Positions 35,321 to 44,411 of a DNA stretch of 64,000 nucleotides are shown here, piece by piece. The translations under genes were made by a program, and so were the position numbers. How positions within the stretch are numbered: the stretch's first letter is position 1; every line of letters begins with the position of its first letter. The notes below the pieces were generated by a model. It saw nothing but the letters and a program-made list of their open reading frames with translations. It was not told where the DNA came from and ran no database searches. Source of the stretch: an uncultured Oscillospiraceae bacterium. GTDB lineage: Bacteria; Bacillota; Clostridia; Oscillospirales; Oscillospiraceae. The DNA lies in NCBI GenBank assembly GCA_947625355.1, contig CANQOA010000003.1, positions 35,033 to 99,032 on the forward strand. The letters are read 5' to 3'.

Positions 35321-36712
35321 ATGATACATCAGTATAAACTGAACGGCTACAACATCGTCCTGGACGTGAACTCCGGCTCGGTGCACGCGGTGGACGAGGT
35401 GGCCTACGACATGATCGGCATGTACGAGGCCGCCGCGCCTGACGAGATCGTCGCCGCCATGCTGGAAAAATATGCGGACCGGGCGGACGTGACGGAGGAA
35501 GAGCTGCGCCAGTGCCTGGACGACATCGCCGCCCTGAAGGCCGCCGGGAAGCTCTTTACCGAGGACGCCTACGCCGGCCGGGCCTTCGACATGAAAGCCC
35601 GCTCCCGGGACATCAAGGCCCTGTGCCTGCATGTGGCCCACACCTGCAACCTCAACTGCTCCTACTGCTTCGCCAGCCAGGGGAAATACCACGGCGAGCG
35701 GGCCCTCATGAGCTACGAGGTGGGAAAGCGGGCGCTGGACTTCCTGGTGGAGCACTCCGGCAGCCGGGTGAATCTGGAGGTGGATTTCTTCGGCGGCGAG
35801 CCGCTGATGAACTGGGACGTGGTCAAGCGCCTGGTGGCCTATGCCCGCGGCATCGAGAAGGACCGCAAAAAGCGCTTCCGCTTCACCCTCACCACCAACG
35901 GCGTGCTGGTGGACGACGAGGTCATCGACTTCGCCAATCGGGAGATGCACAACGTGGTCATGTCCATCGACGGCCGGCCCCAGGTCCACGACCGGTTCCG
36001 GGTGGATTACGCCGGCCAGGGCAGCTATGAGAAGATCGTGCCCAAGTTCCAGCGCTTCGCCCAGGCCCGCGGCCAGCGGGATTACTATGTCCGGGGCACC
36101 TATACCCACTACAACACCGACTTCTCCAACGACATCCTCCACCTGGCGGACCTGGGCTTCACCCAGCTGAGCATGGAGCCGGTGGTCTGCGCGCCGGACG
36201 ATCCCTGCGCCCTCACCGAGGAGGACCTGCCGGTGCTCTTCGAACAGTACGAGATCCTGGCCAGGGAGATGCTCCGCCGGGAAAAAGAGGGCCGGCCCAT
36301 CACCTTCTACCACTACATGATCGACCTCAAGCACGGCCCCTGCATCTATAAGCGCATCTCCGGCTGCGGCTCCGGTACGGAATACATGGCGGTGACCCCC
36401 TGGGGGGACCTCTATCCCTGCCACCAGTTCGTGGGGGACGAGAAATACCTGCTGGGCAACATCTGGGACGGCGTGCAGAACGAGGCCATGCAGGACCAGT
36501 TCCGCCGCTGCAACGTCTATGCCCGGCCCGAGTGCGGCGACTGCTGGGCGCGGCTCTACTGCTCCGGCGGCTGCGCCGCCAACGCCTACCACGCCACCGG
36601 CTCCATCACCGGCGTCTATGAATACGGCTGCAAGCTCTTCCGCAAGCGGATGGAGTGCGCCATCATGATGCAGGTGGCCAAGAGCCTGGAGAACGCCAGC
36701 CCGGAAAACTGA
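35321..36712 (+). CDS. scfB: SCIFF maturase, radical SAM thioether-forming enzyme
   Basis: 463 residues. An N-terminal RRE-like peptide-recognition domain (about 1-85, IHQYKLNGYNIVLDVNSGSVHAVD), a radical SAM core with the CxxxCxxC cluster at Cys109, Cys113 and Cys116 (CNLNCSYCF) and GGEP motif (FFGGEPLMNW), and a Cys-rich SPASM domain for two auxiliary clusters (GCGSGTEYMAVTPWGDLYPC, CGDCWARLYCSGGC). It abstracts hydrogen with a 5'-deoxyadenosyl radical and cross-links SCIFF. ATG after CGAGGTGAGAC. Confidence 0.96.
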   Translation: MIHQYKLNGYNIVLDVNSGSVHAVDEVAYDMIGMYEAAAPDEIVAAMLEKYADRADVTEEELRQCLDDIAALKAAGKLFTEDAYAGRAFDMKARSRDIKALCLHVAHTCNLNCSYCFASQGKYHGERALMSYEVGKRALDFLVEHSGSRVNLEVDFFGGEPLMNWDVVKRLVAYARGIEKDRKKRFRFTLTTNGVLVDDEVIDFANREMHNVVMSIDGRPQVHDRFRVDYAGQGSYEKIVPKFQRFAQARGQRDYYVRGTYTHYNTDFSNDILHLADLGFTQLSMEPVVCAPDDPCALTEEDLPVLFEQYEILAREMLRREKEGRPITFYHYMIDLKHGPCIYKRISGCGSGTEYMAVTPWGDLYPCHQFVGDEKYLLGNIWDGVQNEAMQDQFRRCNVYARPECGDCWARLYCSGGCAANAYHATGSITGVYEYGCKLFRKRMECAIMMQVAKSLENASPEN

Positions 36713-36727
36713 ACACAGACCCATCCG

Positions 36728-36762
36728 TCGCCCGGGGCAGCCGCTCCGGGCGATGATTTTTT
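36728..36762 (+). terminator. Terminator of the SCIFF operon
   Basis: Eight-base-pair stem (36728-36735 with 36746-36753), 10-nt loop, six T at 36757-36762, just before the first BlaI-type operator. Confidence 0.85.
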
Positions 36763-36769
36763 CTGCCAA

Positions 36770-36837
36770 ACTATCGCGATAGTGTTGACAAAGTCACACT
36801 ATTGTGATAGTGTATAGCCATAAACTATTGCAATAGT
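36770..36837 (+). promoter_or_regulatory. Three BlaI/MecI-type operators around the regulator promoter
   Basis: Three 14-bp dyads: ACTATCGCGATAGT (36770-36783), ACTATTGTGATAGT (36798-36811) and ACTATTGCAATAGT (36824-36837), with centres 28 and 26 bp apart. TTGACA (36785-36790) follows the first, and the middle one covers the spacer and -10 (TAGTGT, 36808-36813). Repressor dimers on these sites would block transcription. Confidence 0.9.
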
Positions 36838-36856
36838 GTAGAAGGAAGGTCATCCG

Positions 36857-37210
36857 ATGAAGCTGTTCGACTCCGAACTGAAGGTGATGGACGTGCTGTG
36901 GCGCAACGGCGACACCACCGCCAAGGAGATATCCAACATCCTGGCGGCGTCCATCGGCTGGAACATGAACACCACCTACACGGTCATCAAAAAATGCGTG
37001 GCCAAGGGGGCCATCCGGCGCACGGAGCCGGGCTTCCAGTGCCACGCGCTGATCTCCAAGGAGGAGGTCCGGGCGGCGGAGGCCAGCGAACTGGTGGCCA
37101 AGCTGTTCGACGGCTCGGCGGAGGCGCTGTTCGCGTCCCTGCTGGGCGGAAAGACCCTCTCCAAGGAGCAGATCGACCAGCTACGCAGCTGGATCGACCG
37201 GCAGGAGTGA
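36857..37210 (+). CDS. BlaI/MecI/CopY family repressor
   Basis: 117 residues, ATG after AGAAGGAAGG. Winged-helix domain (LKVMDVLWRNGDTTAKEISNIL, GWNMNTTYTVIKKCVAKGAIRR) and a C-terminal dimerisation arm (LFDGSAEALFASLLGGKTLSKEQIDQLRSWID). BlaI-type proteins repress their own operon and are inactivated when a partner membrane metalloprotease is triggered by an external signal. Three matching operators lie directly upstream and an M56 protease gene starts 5 bp downstream. No beta-lactamase gene is in the window, so the regulated output must lie elsewhere or be the operon itself. Confidence 0.94.
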   Translation: MKLFDSELKVMDVLWRNGDTTAKEISNILAASIGWNMNTTYTVIKKCVAKGAIRRTEPGFQCHALISKEEVRAAEASELVAKLFDGSAEALFASLLGGKTLSKEQIDQLRSWIDRQE

Positions 37211-37214
37211 GCCC

Positions 37215-39677
37215 ATGAGCCTGGTGGAGATGAGCCTGGCCGGGGGCATGATCATCCTGGCCGCCATGATCGTTCGGGCCCTGGGCCGGGACCGGCTGCC
37301 CGTGGGCGCCTTCGAGTGTCTGTGGACGCTGGCATGGCTGCGCTTGACGCTGCCGGTGCGCCTGCCGTTCCGGCTGAGCGTCTGGTCCCTGCTGGAGCGG
37401 TCCGCCCCGGCAATGGAGGTCCTGCCGGCCGCCACGGCAGCGCCGGTGCAGACGATGCCTGTCTTGCCGCAAGTTAACATAACGCAATTCTCTGAGGGGA
37501 CCGCGCCCGCCTCGCCGGGACCTTCCCCCTGGCCCATCCTGTGGGCGGCGGGGGCGCTGCTCCTGGCGCTGGCGCTGGCGGTGAACTATGTCCGCTGCCG
37601 AAAGCGGTACGCGTCCGCCCTGCCGGTGACGGAGGGCCCGGCGGCCCAGTTCTGGGACGCCTGGCCCCTGGGCCGGCGGGTATCGGTGCGCCGGTGCCAG
37701 GCGGTGTCCGCGCCGCTGACCTACGGCATAGCGCGGCCGGTGATCCTGCTGCCCGCGGGCATGGACCTGGCGGACGAGCGGACGGTGATGTACGTGCTGG
37801 CCCACGAGCGGGCCCACATCCGCCGCTTCGACGCGGCCCGGAAGCTGGCCCTGGCGGCGGCGCTGTGCCTGCACTGGTTCAACCCCCTGGTGTGGGCCAT
37901 GGCCGCCCTGGCGGGGCGGGACATGGAGCGCGCCTGCGACCGGGCGGTGGTGGACCTGTTCGGTCCCGGCGTCCGCGGGAACTACGCCCGGACCCTGTTG
38001 GACATGGAGGAGCGCCGGGCGGGCCTGGCGCCCCTGGTCAGCGGGTTTTCCAAATTTGCCATTGAGGAAAGGATACACTCTATCATGAAAATACGACCCA
38101 GATCATTTTTGAGCGCCGCGCTGGCATTGGCGCTGGTGCTCTCCGTGGGGGCGGTGTTCGCCACCGCCGCGCCGGAGCCGGAGGATGCCTCCGAGCCCGG
38201 CGGCTTTGCCGGCGAGGTGATAGCGTCCTCGGACGGGACCGTGTATGTGTTCACCCCCGAGGGCGAGCCGGTGGGCATGACCCAGCAGGAGTATAAGCTG
38301 CTTTTTGATCCCGTGGATGTGGAGTGGTGGACCGCCGAGGAATACGCCGCCTGGCTGGAGCAGGAGAAAAAGGACCTGCAGGACTGCCTGGGCCAGCGGG
38401 CCTGGACCAGCGCCAACGGCTGGTTCACCTGGACCCAGGAGAAGATCGACGAGACCGTCGAGATGTACGAGCAGATCCTGGAGATGATCAAAAGCGGCCT
38501 GCAGGTGTCCAAGACCGTGGGCGGCAGGAGCGACGCCGTCCTGATGCAGGGCAGCCAGGACGTACAGCTGTCCTCCGGGGACACCGTCGTCCTGCAGGGC
38601 AGCCAAAGCCCGTCCGGGCTGCACATGGGCTATTCCTACACCTTCCTTGACGGGGACGACCGCACCACCCTTGGCCCCTATGACAGCCCGGAGGCGCTGC
38701 AGGAAGCCCTGAAGGAAGAGATGGGCGCCCGGGTGGCGGACGGCCGGCTGAGCGCCGCGGAGGCACAAGAGCTGCTGGCGGATTTTGCCCCCGCCCTTGG
38801 CACGGAGCAGATCGTCTCGTCCAGCGGCACGACTACCTACAGCTTTCGCGGCAGCGAGGGCGTGGAGCTGACGGAGGAGGAGCGCAAGGCGCTGGACCTG
38901 CTGCTGGAAAACGAGCGGCTGCGGGAGGCGCTGGAGGTGAAGGTGGACCAGCAGCTCTATTCCGTCCAGACCGTGTTCACCGATGAGCTGCAAAGCGCGC
39001 TGGATGAGCTGGATGACGCCATAGAGCCGTACCTGCCCTTCGGCCTGCAATACAGCTACGACGTGCCCACCGGCGAGCTGACCATGACCTGGAACGGCCG
39101 GGTGGTGCGGGGCCTCTACGACGGCACGGCGGGCATCTGGATCACCGGCCATTCCGGGGACGACTGGCCCGACGGCGCGGTGGAGCTGATTGCCGTGTAC
39201 ACCGACGGGGAGCTGACCGGCCTGCGGCTGGCCACGGAGGATGAGCAGGCGCAGTGGGACTGGCTGCGGGCCGCGTCCGGCATATCCGGCGTTCCGGACT
39301 TTGCCGCGTCCCCGGCGGAGCCGGAGGCCGACGGGACGGTGACCGTCCCGCCCGATGAGAGCGTCACGGTGTTTTTCAGCCAGGCGGAGGGCCCATACGG
39401 CGAGCTGGACAGCGGCGGGAATATCCGCGCCGGCCAGGTGACGGCCGCCAGGGGCAGCACGGTGTCGGTGGGTCTCCAGAGCCGGACGGACGCCGCGCTC
39501 ACGGTGTCGCTGCGCAGCGGCGGCGACAGCATGGACAAGAGCGTGCGTCTTAAGGCCGGCCATGCCCTGACGGTCACCTTCTCTCCGGAAAAGGACGGCA
39601 CCTATGAGATCGTTCTGACCAACGACGGCGAATACCCGGTGGAGCTCATCGTCAGCTGGATCGTGAGCCAAACATAA
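37215..39677 (+). CDS. M56 (BlaR1-like) membrane metallopeptidase with large ectodomain
   Basis: 820 residues. Membrane helices near 5-25 and 110-130 flank the M56 zinc-protease domain with His197-Glu198 and His201 (HERAH); further helices follow, the last at about 295-315 (LSAALALALVLSVGAVFATAA). Beyond it are some 500 extracellular residues with YTFLDGDDRTT and YSFRGSEG strands, a helical linker, and a C-terminal beta domain (about 690-820) rather than the penicillin-binding domain of BlaR1. The last helix looks like a signal peptide, and MKIRPRSFLSA could be an internal start. The unusual sensor suggests a signal other than beta-lactams. Confidence 0.85.
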   Translation: MSLVEMSLAGGMIILAAMIVRALGRDRLPVGAFECLWTLAWLRLTLPVRLPFRLSVWSLLERSAPAMEVLPAATAAPVQTMPVLPQVNITQFSEGTAPASPGPSPWPILWAAGALLLALALAVNYVRCRKRYASALPVTEGPAAQFWDAWPLGRRVSVRRCQAVSAPLTYGIARPVILLPAGMDLADERTVMYVLAHERAHIRRFDAARKLALAAALCLHWFNPLVWAMAALAGRDMERACDRAVVDLFGPGVRGNYARTLLDMEERRAGLAPLVSGFSKFAIEERIHSIMKIRPRSFLSAALALALVLSVGAVFATAAPEPEDASEPGGFAGEVIASSDGTVYVFTPEGEPVGMTQQEYKLLFDPVDVEWWTAEEYAAWLEQEKKDLQDCLGQRAWTSANGWFTWTQEKIDETVEMYEQILEMIKSGLQVSKTVGGRSDAVLMQGSQDVQLSSGDTVVLQGSQSPSGLHMGYSYTFLDGDDRTTLGPYDSPEALQEALKEEMGARVADGRLSAAEAQELLADFAPALGTEQIVSSSGTTTYSFRGSEGVELTEEERKALDLLLENERLREALEVKVDQQLYSVQTVFTDELQSALDELDDAIEPYLPFGLQYSYDVPTGELTMTWNGRVVRGLYDGTAGIWITGHSGDDWPDGAVELIAVYTDGELTGLRLATEDEQAQWDWLRAASGISGVPDFAASPAEPEADGTVTVPPDESVTVFFSQAEGPYGELDSGGNIRAGQVTAARGSTVSVGLQSRTDAALTVSLRSGGDSMDKSVRLKAGHALTVTFSPEKDGTYEIVLTNDGEYPVELIVSWIVSQT

Positions 39678-39682
39678 CGATA

Positions 39683-39720
39683 CCGCCGGAGGCGCTGGCC
39701 TCCGGCGGACTTTTTCTTTT
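39683..39720 (+). terminator. Terminator between M56 gene and MATE gene
   Basis: Perfect 11-bp stem (39683-39693 with 39698-39708), GCTG loop, then ACTTTTTCTTTTTC. Confidence 0.93.
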
Positions 39721-41220
39721 TCAGGCGATGCGGCGGTGGGGATGGCGGGGCGCGTTCTCCCCGTCATGGGCCGCCCGGTGGCGGTGCAGCTGCACCGGGT
39801 CGGCGTACCACCGGCCGGGCCGGCGGTGGATATGGACCGGCTCGCGGGCCATGAACTGCTGGCTGCGCCGGTACTGGACCTGATGGCGGCGCAGACGGCG
39901 GATGCACCAGACGCAGGCGGGGATCAAAAACAGGTCCGCCCCGATCCAGGCCGCCGGGGAGGCGTAGCACACCGCCCCGAAGCCCAGCGCCGGCACCAGC
40001 AGCCATCCCATAGCCGTGCGCACGATCATCTCCATGACCCCGGCCAGCACGGCGAACAGGCTGTAGCCCATGCCCTGGATGGAGAACCGGGTGACGTAGA
40101 TCAGCGCCAGCGGGAAGAAGAACACCGTGGCCGTCACGGCATAGCGGCTCACCAGCGGCACCAGCAGCGCCGCCTCCTCCCCCTGGCTGTCGATGAACCA
40201 CCGGGCGCAGTCCGGCGCGAACAGCGCCATGGCCCCGAAGGCCAGCAGCGACCAGCCCAGGCCCACCAGCGTAGCCGCCCGGATGCCCTGGCCCAGCCGG
40301 TCCAGCTTGCCGGCGCCCACGTTCTGGCCGCAGTAGGTGGCCATGGTGCCGCCCATGGCGTCCATGGGCGCGGCCAGCAGGTTGGTCAGCTTGGACCCGG
40401 CGGCCACCGCCGCTACATACAGGCTCCCCAGGCCATTGACGGCGGACTGGAGGATGATGGAGCCGACGGCGGTGACGGAGTATTGCAGCCCCATGGGCAG
40501 GCCCATGACGCACAGATCCAGGCAAAGCTTCCTGTCCGGCCGCCGCTCCTCCCGGCTCAGGCGCAGGATGGGGAACCGCCGCCGCACCGTCAGCAGGCAG
40601 CCCAGCCCCGACAGGGCCTGGCTCACCACCGTGGCCACCGCCGCGCCGGCCACGCCCATGTTGCCCCACAGGATCAGCGTCACGTCCAGCACGATGTTCA
40701 GCACCGACGACAGCGCCAAAAACACCACCGGCGTGCGGCTGTCGCCCACCGAGCGGATCACGCCCGCCAGCAGGTTATACAGGAACGTGGCGGGGATGCC
40801 CATGAAGATGATGAAGATATAGCGATAGGAGTCGGCGTAGATGTCCGCCGGGGTATCCATGGCGGTGAGGATGGCCCCGCAGGCCAGGCCCGTTGCCGCC
40901 GTCATCACCGCGGCCACCACCGCCGAGAGATAGGCCCCGTTGGCCACATAGCGGCGCATGAGGCTGTGCTCCCCCGCGCCCATCTGCCGGGCCACGGGGA
41001 TGGCGAAGCCGCTGCACACCCCCAGGCAGAAGCCGATGATCAGAAAGCTGATGGAGCCTGTGGCCCCCACCGCCGCCAGGGCCTTGGCCCCCAGCAGCTT
41101 GCCCACGATCATGGTGTCCACCATGTTGTACATCTGCTGAAAGACCAGCCCCACCAGCGTGGGGAGCGTGAAGCTCACGATGAGCCGCAGCGGGCTGCCG
41201 ACGGTCAGATCCTTTGTCAT
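39721..41220 (-). CDS. MATE family multidrug/sodium antiporter
   Basis: 499 residues from the ATG at 41220 (GGGAGGGACC upstream). Twelve membrane helices in two six-helix halves, with the MATE signatures TLPTLVGLVFQQMYNMVDTMIVGKLLG at the start and GLPMGLQYSVTAVGSIILQS in the second half. It exports drugs or metabolites in exchange for cations. Distinctive is a 60-residue basic, His- and Arg-rich cytoplasmic tail (from about residue 440, IRRLRRHQVQYRRSQQ to HPHRRIA) not usual for the family. Own promoter upstream. Confidence 0.93.
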   Translation of the reverse strand: MTKDLTVGSPLRLIVSFTLPTLVGLVFQQMYNMVDTMIVGKLLGAKALAAVGATGSISFLIIGFCLGVCSGFAIPVARQMGAGEHSLMRRYVANGAYLSAVVAAVMTAATGLACGAILTAMDTPADIYADSYRYIFIIFMGIPATFLYNLLAGVIRSVGDSRTPVVFLALSSVLNIVLDVTLILWGNMGVAGAAVATVVSQALSGLGCLLTVRRRFPILRLSREERRPDRKLCLDLCVMGLPMGLQYSVTAVGSIILQSAVNGLGSLYVAAVAAGSKLTNLLAAPMDAMGGTMATYCGQNVGAGKLDRLGQGIRAATLVGLGWSLLAFGAMALFAPDCARWFIDSQGEEAALLVPLVSRYAVTATVFFFPLALIYVTRFSIQGMGYSLFAVLAGVMEMIVRTAMGWLLVPALGFGAVCYASPAAWIGADLFLIPACVWCIRRLRRHQVQYRRSQQFMAREPVHIHRRPGRWYADPVQLHRHRAAHDGENAPRHPHRRIA

Positions 41221-41273
41221 GGAAACGGTCCCTCCCGGGAAGATCGATCGCACTCGATCCTGAGTCTCGGCAC

Positions 41274-41302
41274 ATTATAGCCGCCCGCCCCGCGGAATTC
41301 CA
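41274..41302 (-). promoter_or_regulatory. MATE gene promoter
   Basis: Minus strand: TATAAT (41274-41279) with TGGAAT (41297-41302) at 17 bp. The leader contains a GATCGA/GATCGATC partial dyad. Confidence 0.6.
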
Positions 41303-41383
41303 GACCAAAACTATATGATTTTTCCCCGCCGGGTCCCGCCGCTTTTGAGCATTATCGCGAAAGGCCGGCGGCCACATTGTGCA

Positions 41384-41413
41384 TTGACAGAGCGCCCCGC
41401 CCTGGTGTATAAC
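41384..41413 (+). promoter_or_regulatory. malQ promoter
   Basis: Perfect TTGACA (41384-41389), 18-bp spacer, TATAAC (41408-41413), 45 bp upstream of the ATG. Confidence 0.75.
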
Positions 41414-41458
41414 TGCAGTATGGCGCCGGTCACAGGCGCCGCGAAAGGACGACGCCTT

Positions 41459-42937
41459 ATGGAACGTGCAGCAGCCATCCTGCTCTCCGTCTCATCCCTC
41501 CCCTCCCCCCACGGCATCGGCACACTGGGGAAAGCGGCCTACGATTTCGTGGACTTTTTGGCCGCCGCCGGTCAGAAATACTGGCAGATGCTCCCCGTGG
41601 GACCCATCAGCTACGGCGACTCCCCCTATCAGTCCTTCTCCGCCTTTGCCGGCAACCCCTATTACATAGACCCGGACCTGCTGGCGGAGGACGGCCTGCT
41701 CACCGCCGGGGAGATCGCCGCCTATGACTGGGGCCGCGACCCCCGCCGGGTGGATTACGGCGCGGTGTACCGCGGCCGGTTCGACCTGTTGGAAAAGGCC
41801 TTTGACCGGGGCTGGGACCGGGACAGCGCCGCTGTGGCCGCCTTTGCGGAAAAGCACGGCGCCTGGCTGCCGGACTATGCCCTGTTCATGGCCCTGAAGC
41901 GCCATTTCGATATGGCGGCCTGGACGACGTGGCCCCAGGCGGACATCCGCCTGCGGGAGAGCGCCGCCGTGGCCCGCTGGCGGCAGGAACTGGACCGGGA
42001 TGTGCGGTTTTTCACCTACCTGCAATACCTCTTCCAAAAGCAGTGGGACGCCCTGAAGGCCTATGCCGGAAAGAAGGGCATCCGGCTCATCGGCGATCTG
42101 CCCATCTATGTGGCCATGGACTCCGCCGACGTTTGGGCCAACCCCCGCATGTTCCAGCTGGACCGGGAGAACAAGCCCACCGCCGTGGCCGGCGTGCCGC
42201 CGGACGCCTTCACCGCCGACGGCCAGCTGTGGGGCAACCCGCTCTATGACTGGGAGCGGATGGCCGCGGACGGCTTCTCCTGGTGGGAGGCGCGGATGCG
42301 CGGCACCCTGGACCGGTTCGACGTGGCCCGGCTGGACCACTTCCGCGGCCTGGAGAGCTACTGGTCCGTGCCCCCGGACGCCCCCACCGCCGCCCCCGGC
42401 CATTGGGAAAAGGGCCCCGGCGCGGCGTTCATCCGGATGCTCCGGGAGAGGTTCCCCGACAGCCTCATCATCGCCGAGGACCTGGGTTATCTGACGCCGG
42501 AGGTCCAGGCGCTGCTGGCCATGTCCGGCTTCCCCGGCATGAAGGTGCTCCAGTTCGCCTTCGACCACCGGGAGCCCAGCGATTATCTGCCCCACAATTA
42601 CCCCGCCAACTGCGTCTGCTATACCGGCGCCCACGACAACACCACGGTCCGGGGCTGGATGGCCGAGGCGGACCCGCTGGACCTGGCGAAAGCCACGGCC
42701 TATCTGGGTCTGAACGAGGTGGAGGGCCCGGACTGGGGCATCCTCCGGGGCGGCATGGGCTCCGTGGCCCGGCTGTTCGTGGCCCAGATGCAGGACTATC
42801 TGGGTCTGGGAGACGAGGCCCGGATGAACCGGCCCGGCATCCCCGACGGCAACTGGCAGTGGCGGATGCTCCCCGGCGAGGCCAGCCCCGCCCTGGCCAA
42901 GAAGATCAAGACTCTCACCCAGCTCTTCGGCCGGTAA
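41459..42937 (+). CDS. malQ: 4-alpha-glucanotransferase (amylomaltase), GH77
   Basis: 492 residues from the ATG at 41459 (AAAGGACGAC upstream); the open frame extends 5' but through the promoter. It begins LLSVSSLPSPHGIGTLG, typical of MalQ, and carries WQMLPVGPISYGDSPYQSFSAFAGNPYYID, the nucleophile segment ARLDHFRGLESYW, the acid IIAEDLG and the C-terminal GAHDNTTVRGW. It transfers maltodextrin segments between chains in glycogen or starch metabolism. Monocistronic, with no other maltose gene nearby. Confidence 0.95.
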   Translation: MERAAAILLSVSSLPSPHGIGTLGKAAYDFVDFLAAAGQKYWQMLPVGPISYGDSPYQSFSAFAGNPYYIDPDLLAEDGLLTAGEIAAYDWGRDPRRVDYGAVYRGRFDLLEKAFDRGWDRDSAAVAAFAEKHGAWLPDYALFMALKRHFDMAAWTTWPQADIRLRESAAVARWRQELDRDVRFFTYLQYLFQKQWDALKAYAGKKGIRLIGDLPIYVAMDSADVWANPRMFQLDRENKPTAVAGVPPDAFTADGQLWGNPLYDWERMAADGFSWWEARMRGTLDRFDVARLDHFRGLESYWSVPPDAPTAAPGHWEKGPGAAFIRMLRERFPDSLIIAEDLGYLTPEVQALLAMSGFPGMKVLQFAFDHREPSDYLPHNYPANCVCYTGAHDNTTVRGWMAEADPLDLAKATAYLGLNEVEGPDWGILRGGMGSVARLFVAQMQDYLGLGDEARMNRPGIPDGNWQWRMLPGEASPALAKKIKTLTQLFGR

Positions 42938-42949
42938 AACCACAAACAA

Positions 42950-42980
42950 AAGCCCCGCTCGCCGAGCGGGGCTTCTTCTT
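42950..42980. terminator. Bidirectional terminator between malQ and phosphatase gene
   Basis: Perfect 11-bp stem (42950-42960 with 42964-42974), 3-nt loop, T-rich on both strands (CTTCTT on plus, TTTGTTTG on minus). Confidence 0.88.
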
Positions 42981-42996
42981 ATTCATGCGGAAATAG

Positions 42997-43734
42997 CTAT
43001 TCGAGATATGTCTGCTCCAGGCGGGCGATCGCCTCCGGGTCCAGGCCCAGGGCCATTTCCAGATAGCTCTGCACGGATCCGTACTCGATCCGCACGCAGT
43101 CGAACCAATACCGGGCGTTCTCCTCCCGGACCGGGAACACCTCCGCCATCAGGGCGAGCTCCTCCTCGCTGGCCCGCGCCAGGCGCATGGCCTCCAGCTG
43201 CTGGGCGGCGAACCGGTTGGTCAGCAGATATTCCCCGATGACCGTCTCCTCCTCGAAGCCCAGGGCGCTCAAAAGCAGCATGGCCCCCACGCCGGTCCGG
43301 TCCTTGCCCTGGGTGCAATGCCACAGCACCGGCCGCCCCTCCGCGGCGAGGAGCCTTTGGAAAAAGGCCGCGTAGGCGTCGATGGCCGCCGGATGCAGGG
43401 ACAAAAGCCGGTAAAACTCATGGAACACATACCGCACCTCATGGGGCACGGTGCTCTTGATGGGGATGACCGCCTCCAGGTCCGGCACCGGCGGCAGCCA
43501 GACGTTCTCCGCGCCGGGCACCTCCCTGTCCGGGGAGCGGTCCCGCTCGTGCCTGTCCCGCATGTCGATGATCAGGGCGAGGCCCATGTCCGCCAGCTGG
43601 CGCACGTCCGCCTCCGAGGCGTGGCCCAGGTGGCCGGCGCGCAGCAGCAGCCCCTCCCTGATCCGGGCCCCGTCCAGCCGGACCATGCCGCCCAGCTCGC
43701 GGAAATTTTCGATACCTTCAAAACTATGATCCAT
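42997..43734 (-). CDS. Tyrosine phosphatase family protein (Cys-based, PtpB/Y_phosphatase3-like)
   Basis: 245 residues from the ATG at 43734, overlapping the nth stop (TAATG). It has the P-loop signature HCTQGKDRTG with nucleophile Cys140 and Arg146, and the N-terminal NFRELGG...IREGLLLRAGHL segment common to the bacterial PtpB/IphP family, followed by a general-acid region IIDMRDRHERDRSPD. It should dephosphorylate phosphotyrosine or phosphoinositide-like substrates in the cytoplasm. Coupled to nth, though no functional link is evident. Confidence 0.9.
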   Translation of the reverse strand: MDHSFEGIENFRELGGMVRLDGARIREGLLLRAGHLGHASEADVRQLADMGLALIIDMRDRHERDRSPDREVPGAENVWLPPVPDLEAVIPIKSTVPHEVRYVFHEFYRLLSLHPAAIDAYAAFFQRLLAAEGRPVLWHCTQGKDRTGVGAMLLLSALGFEEETVIGEYLLTNRFAAQQLEAMRLARASEEELALMAEVFPVREENARYWFDCVRIEYGSVQSYLEMALGLDPEAIARLEQTYLE

Positions 43735-44378
43735 TATGTATGTTCCTTCTCGTAGGTCTGACACCACTGTTTCACGCAGCAGTCCTCGCACCGGGGCGAC
43801 CGGGCCGAGCACACCGCCCGGCCGTGGTACACGATCCGGTGGCAGAAATCCGAGCTCTCCTCCGGCGGCAGGATGGCCCGCAGGGCGGTCTCGATCTTGG
43901 GCGGGTCCTTCAGATCATCCACCAGGCCCATCCGGTTGGACAGCCGGATACAGTGGGTGTCCACCACCACGCTGCCGGGCTTGCGGTACACGTCCCCCAA
44001 AATAAGGTTGGCGCTCTTTCGTCCCACGCCGGGCAATTTCAAAAGGTCCTCCATGTTGTCCGGCACCACGCCGCCGAAGTCCTCCACCAGCATCCGGGCC
44101 GCGCCCACCATGTCCCTGGCCTTGCCGTGGTAGAACCCGCAGGAGCGGATATAGGGCTCCACGTCCTCCGGCTCCGCCGCGGCCATGGTCTCGGCGTCGG
44201 GGAACCGGGCGAACAGCGCGGGGGAGATGCTATTCACCCGCTCGTCGGTGCACTGGGCGGCCAGCCGCACCTGCACCAGCAGTTCCCAGGCCCCGTTATG
44301 GTCCAGGGTGCAGTCCGCCAGGGGATACTCCGCCGCCAGGGCTCTCACGATATGCGCCACCTGCTCGGGCGTCCGCAT
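43734..44378 (-). CDS. nth: Endonuclease III, DNA glycosylase/AP lyase
   Basis: 214 residues from the ATG at 44378, which has AAAGGTGGG at a normal distance; the ATG four codons earlier is too close to it. Helix-hairpin-helix LPGVGRKSANLIL with catalytic Lys121, catalytic Asp140 in VVDTHCIRLSNRMGL, and a [4Fe-4S] cluster from Cys190, Cys197, Cys200 and Cys206 (6-2-5 spacing). It removes oxidised pyrimidines and nicks the abasic site. First gene of a two-gene operon with the phosphatase. Confidence 0.96.
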   Translation of the reverse strand: MRTPEQVAHIVRALAAEYPLADCTLDHNGAWELLVQVRLAAQCTDERVNSISPALFARFPDAETMAAAEPEDVEPYIRSCGFYHGKARDMVGAARMLVEDFGGVVPDNMEDLLKLPGVGRKSANLILGDVYRKPGSVVVDTHCIRLSNRMGLVDDLKDPPKIETALRAILPPEESSDFCHRIVYHGRAVCSARSPRCEDCCVKQWCQTYEKEHT

Positions 44379-44411
44379 GACACATCCCACCTTTTCTTTC
44401 TCTTGGTCAAA

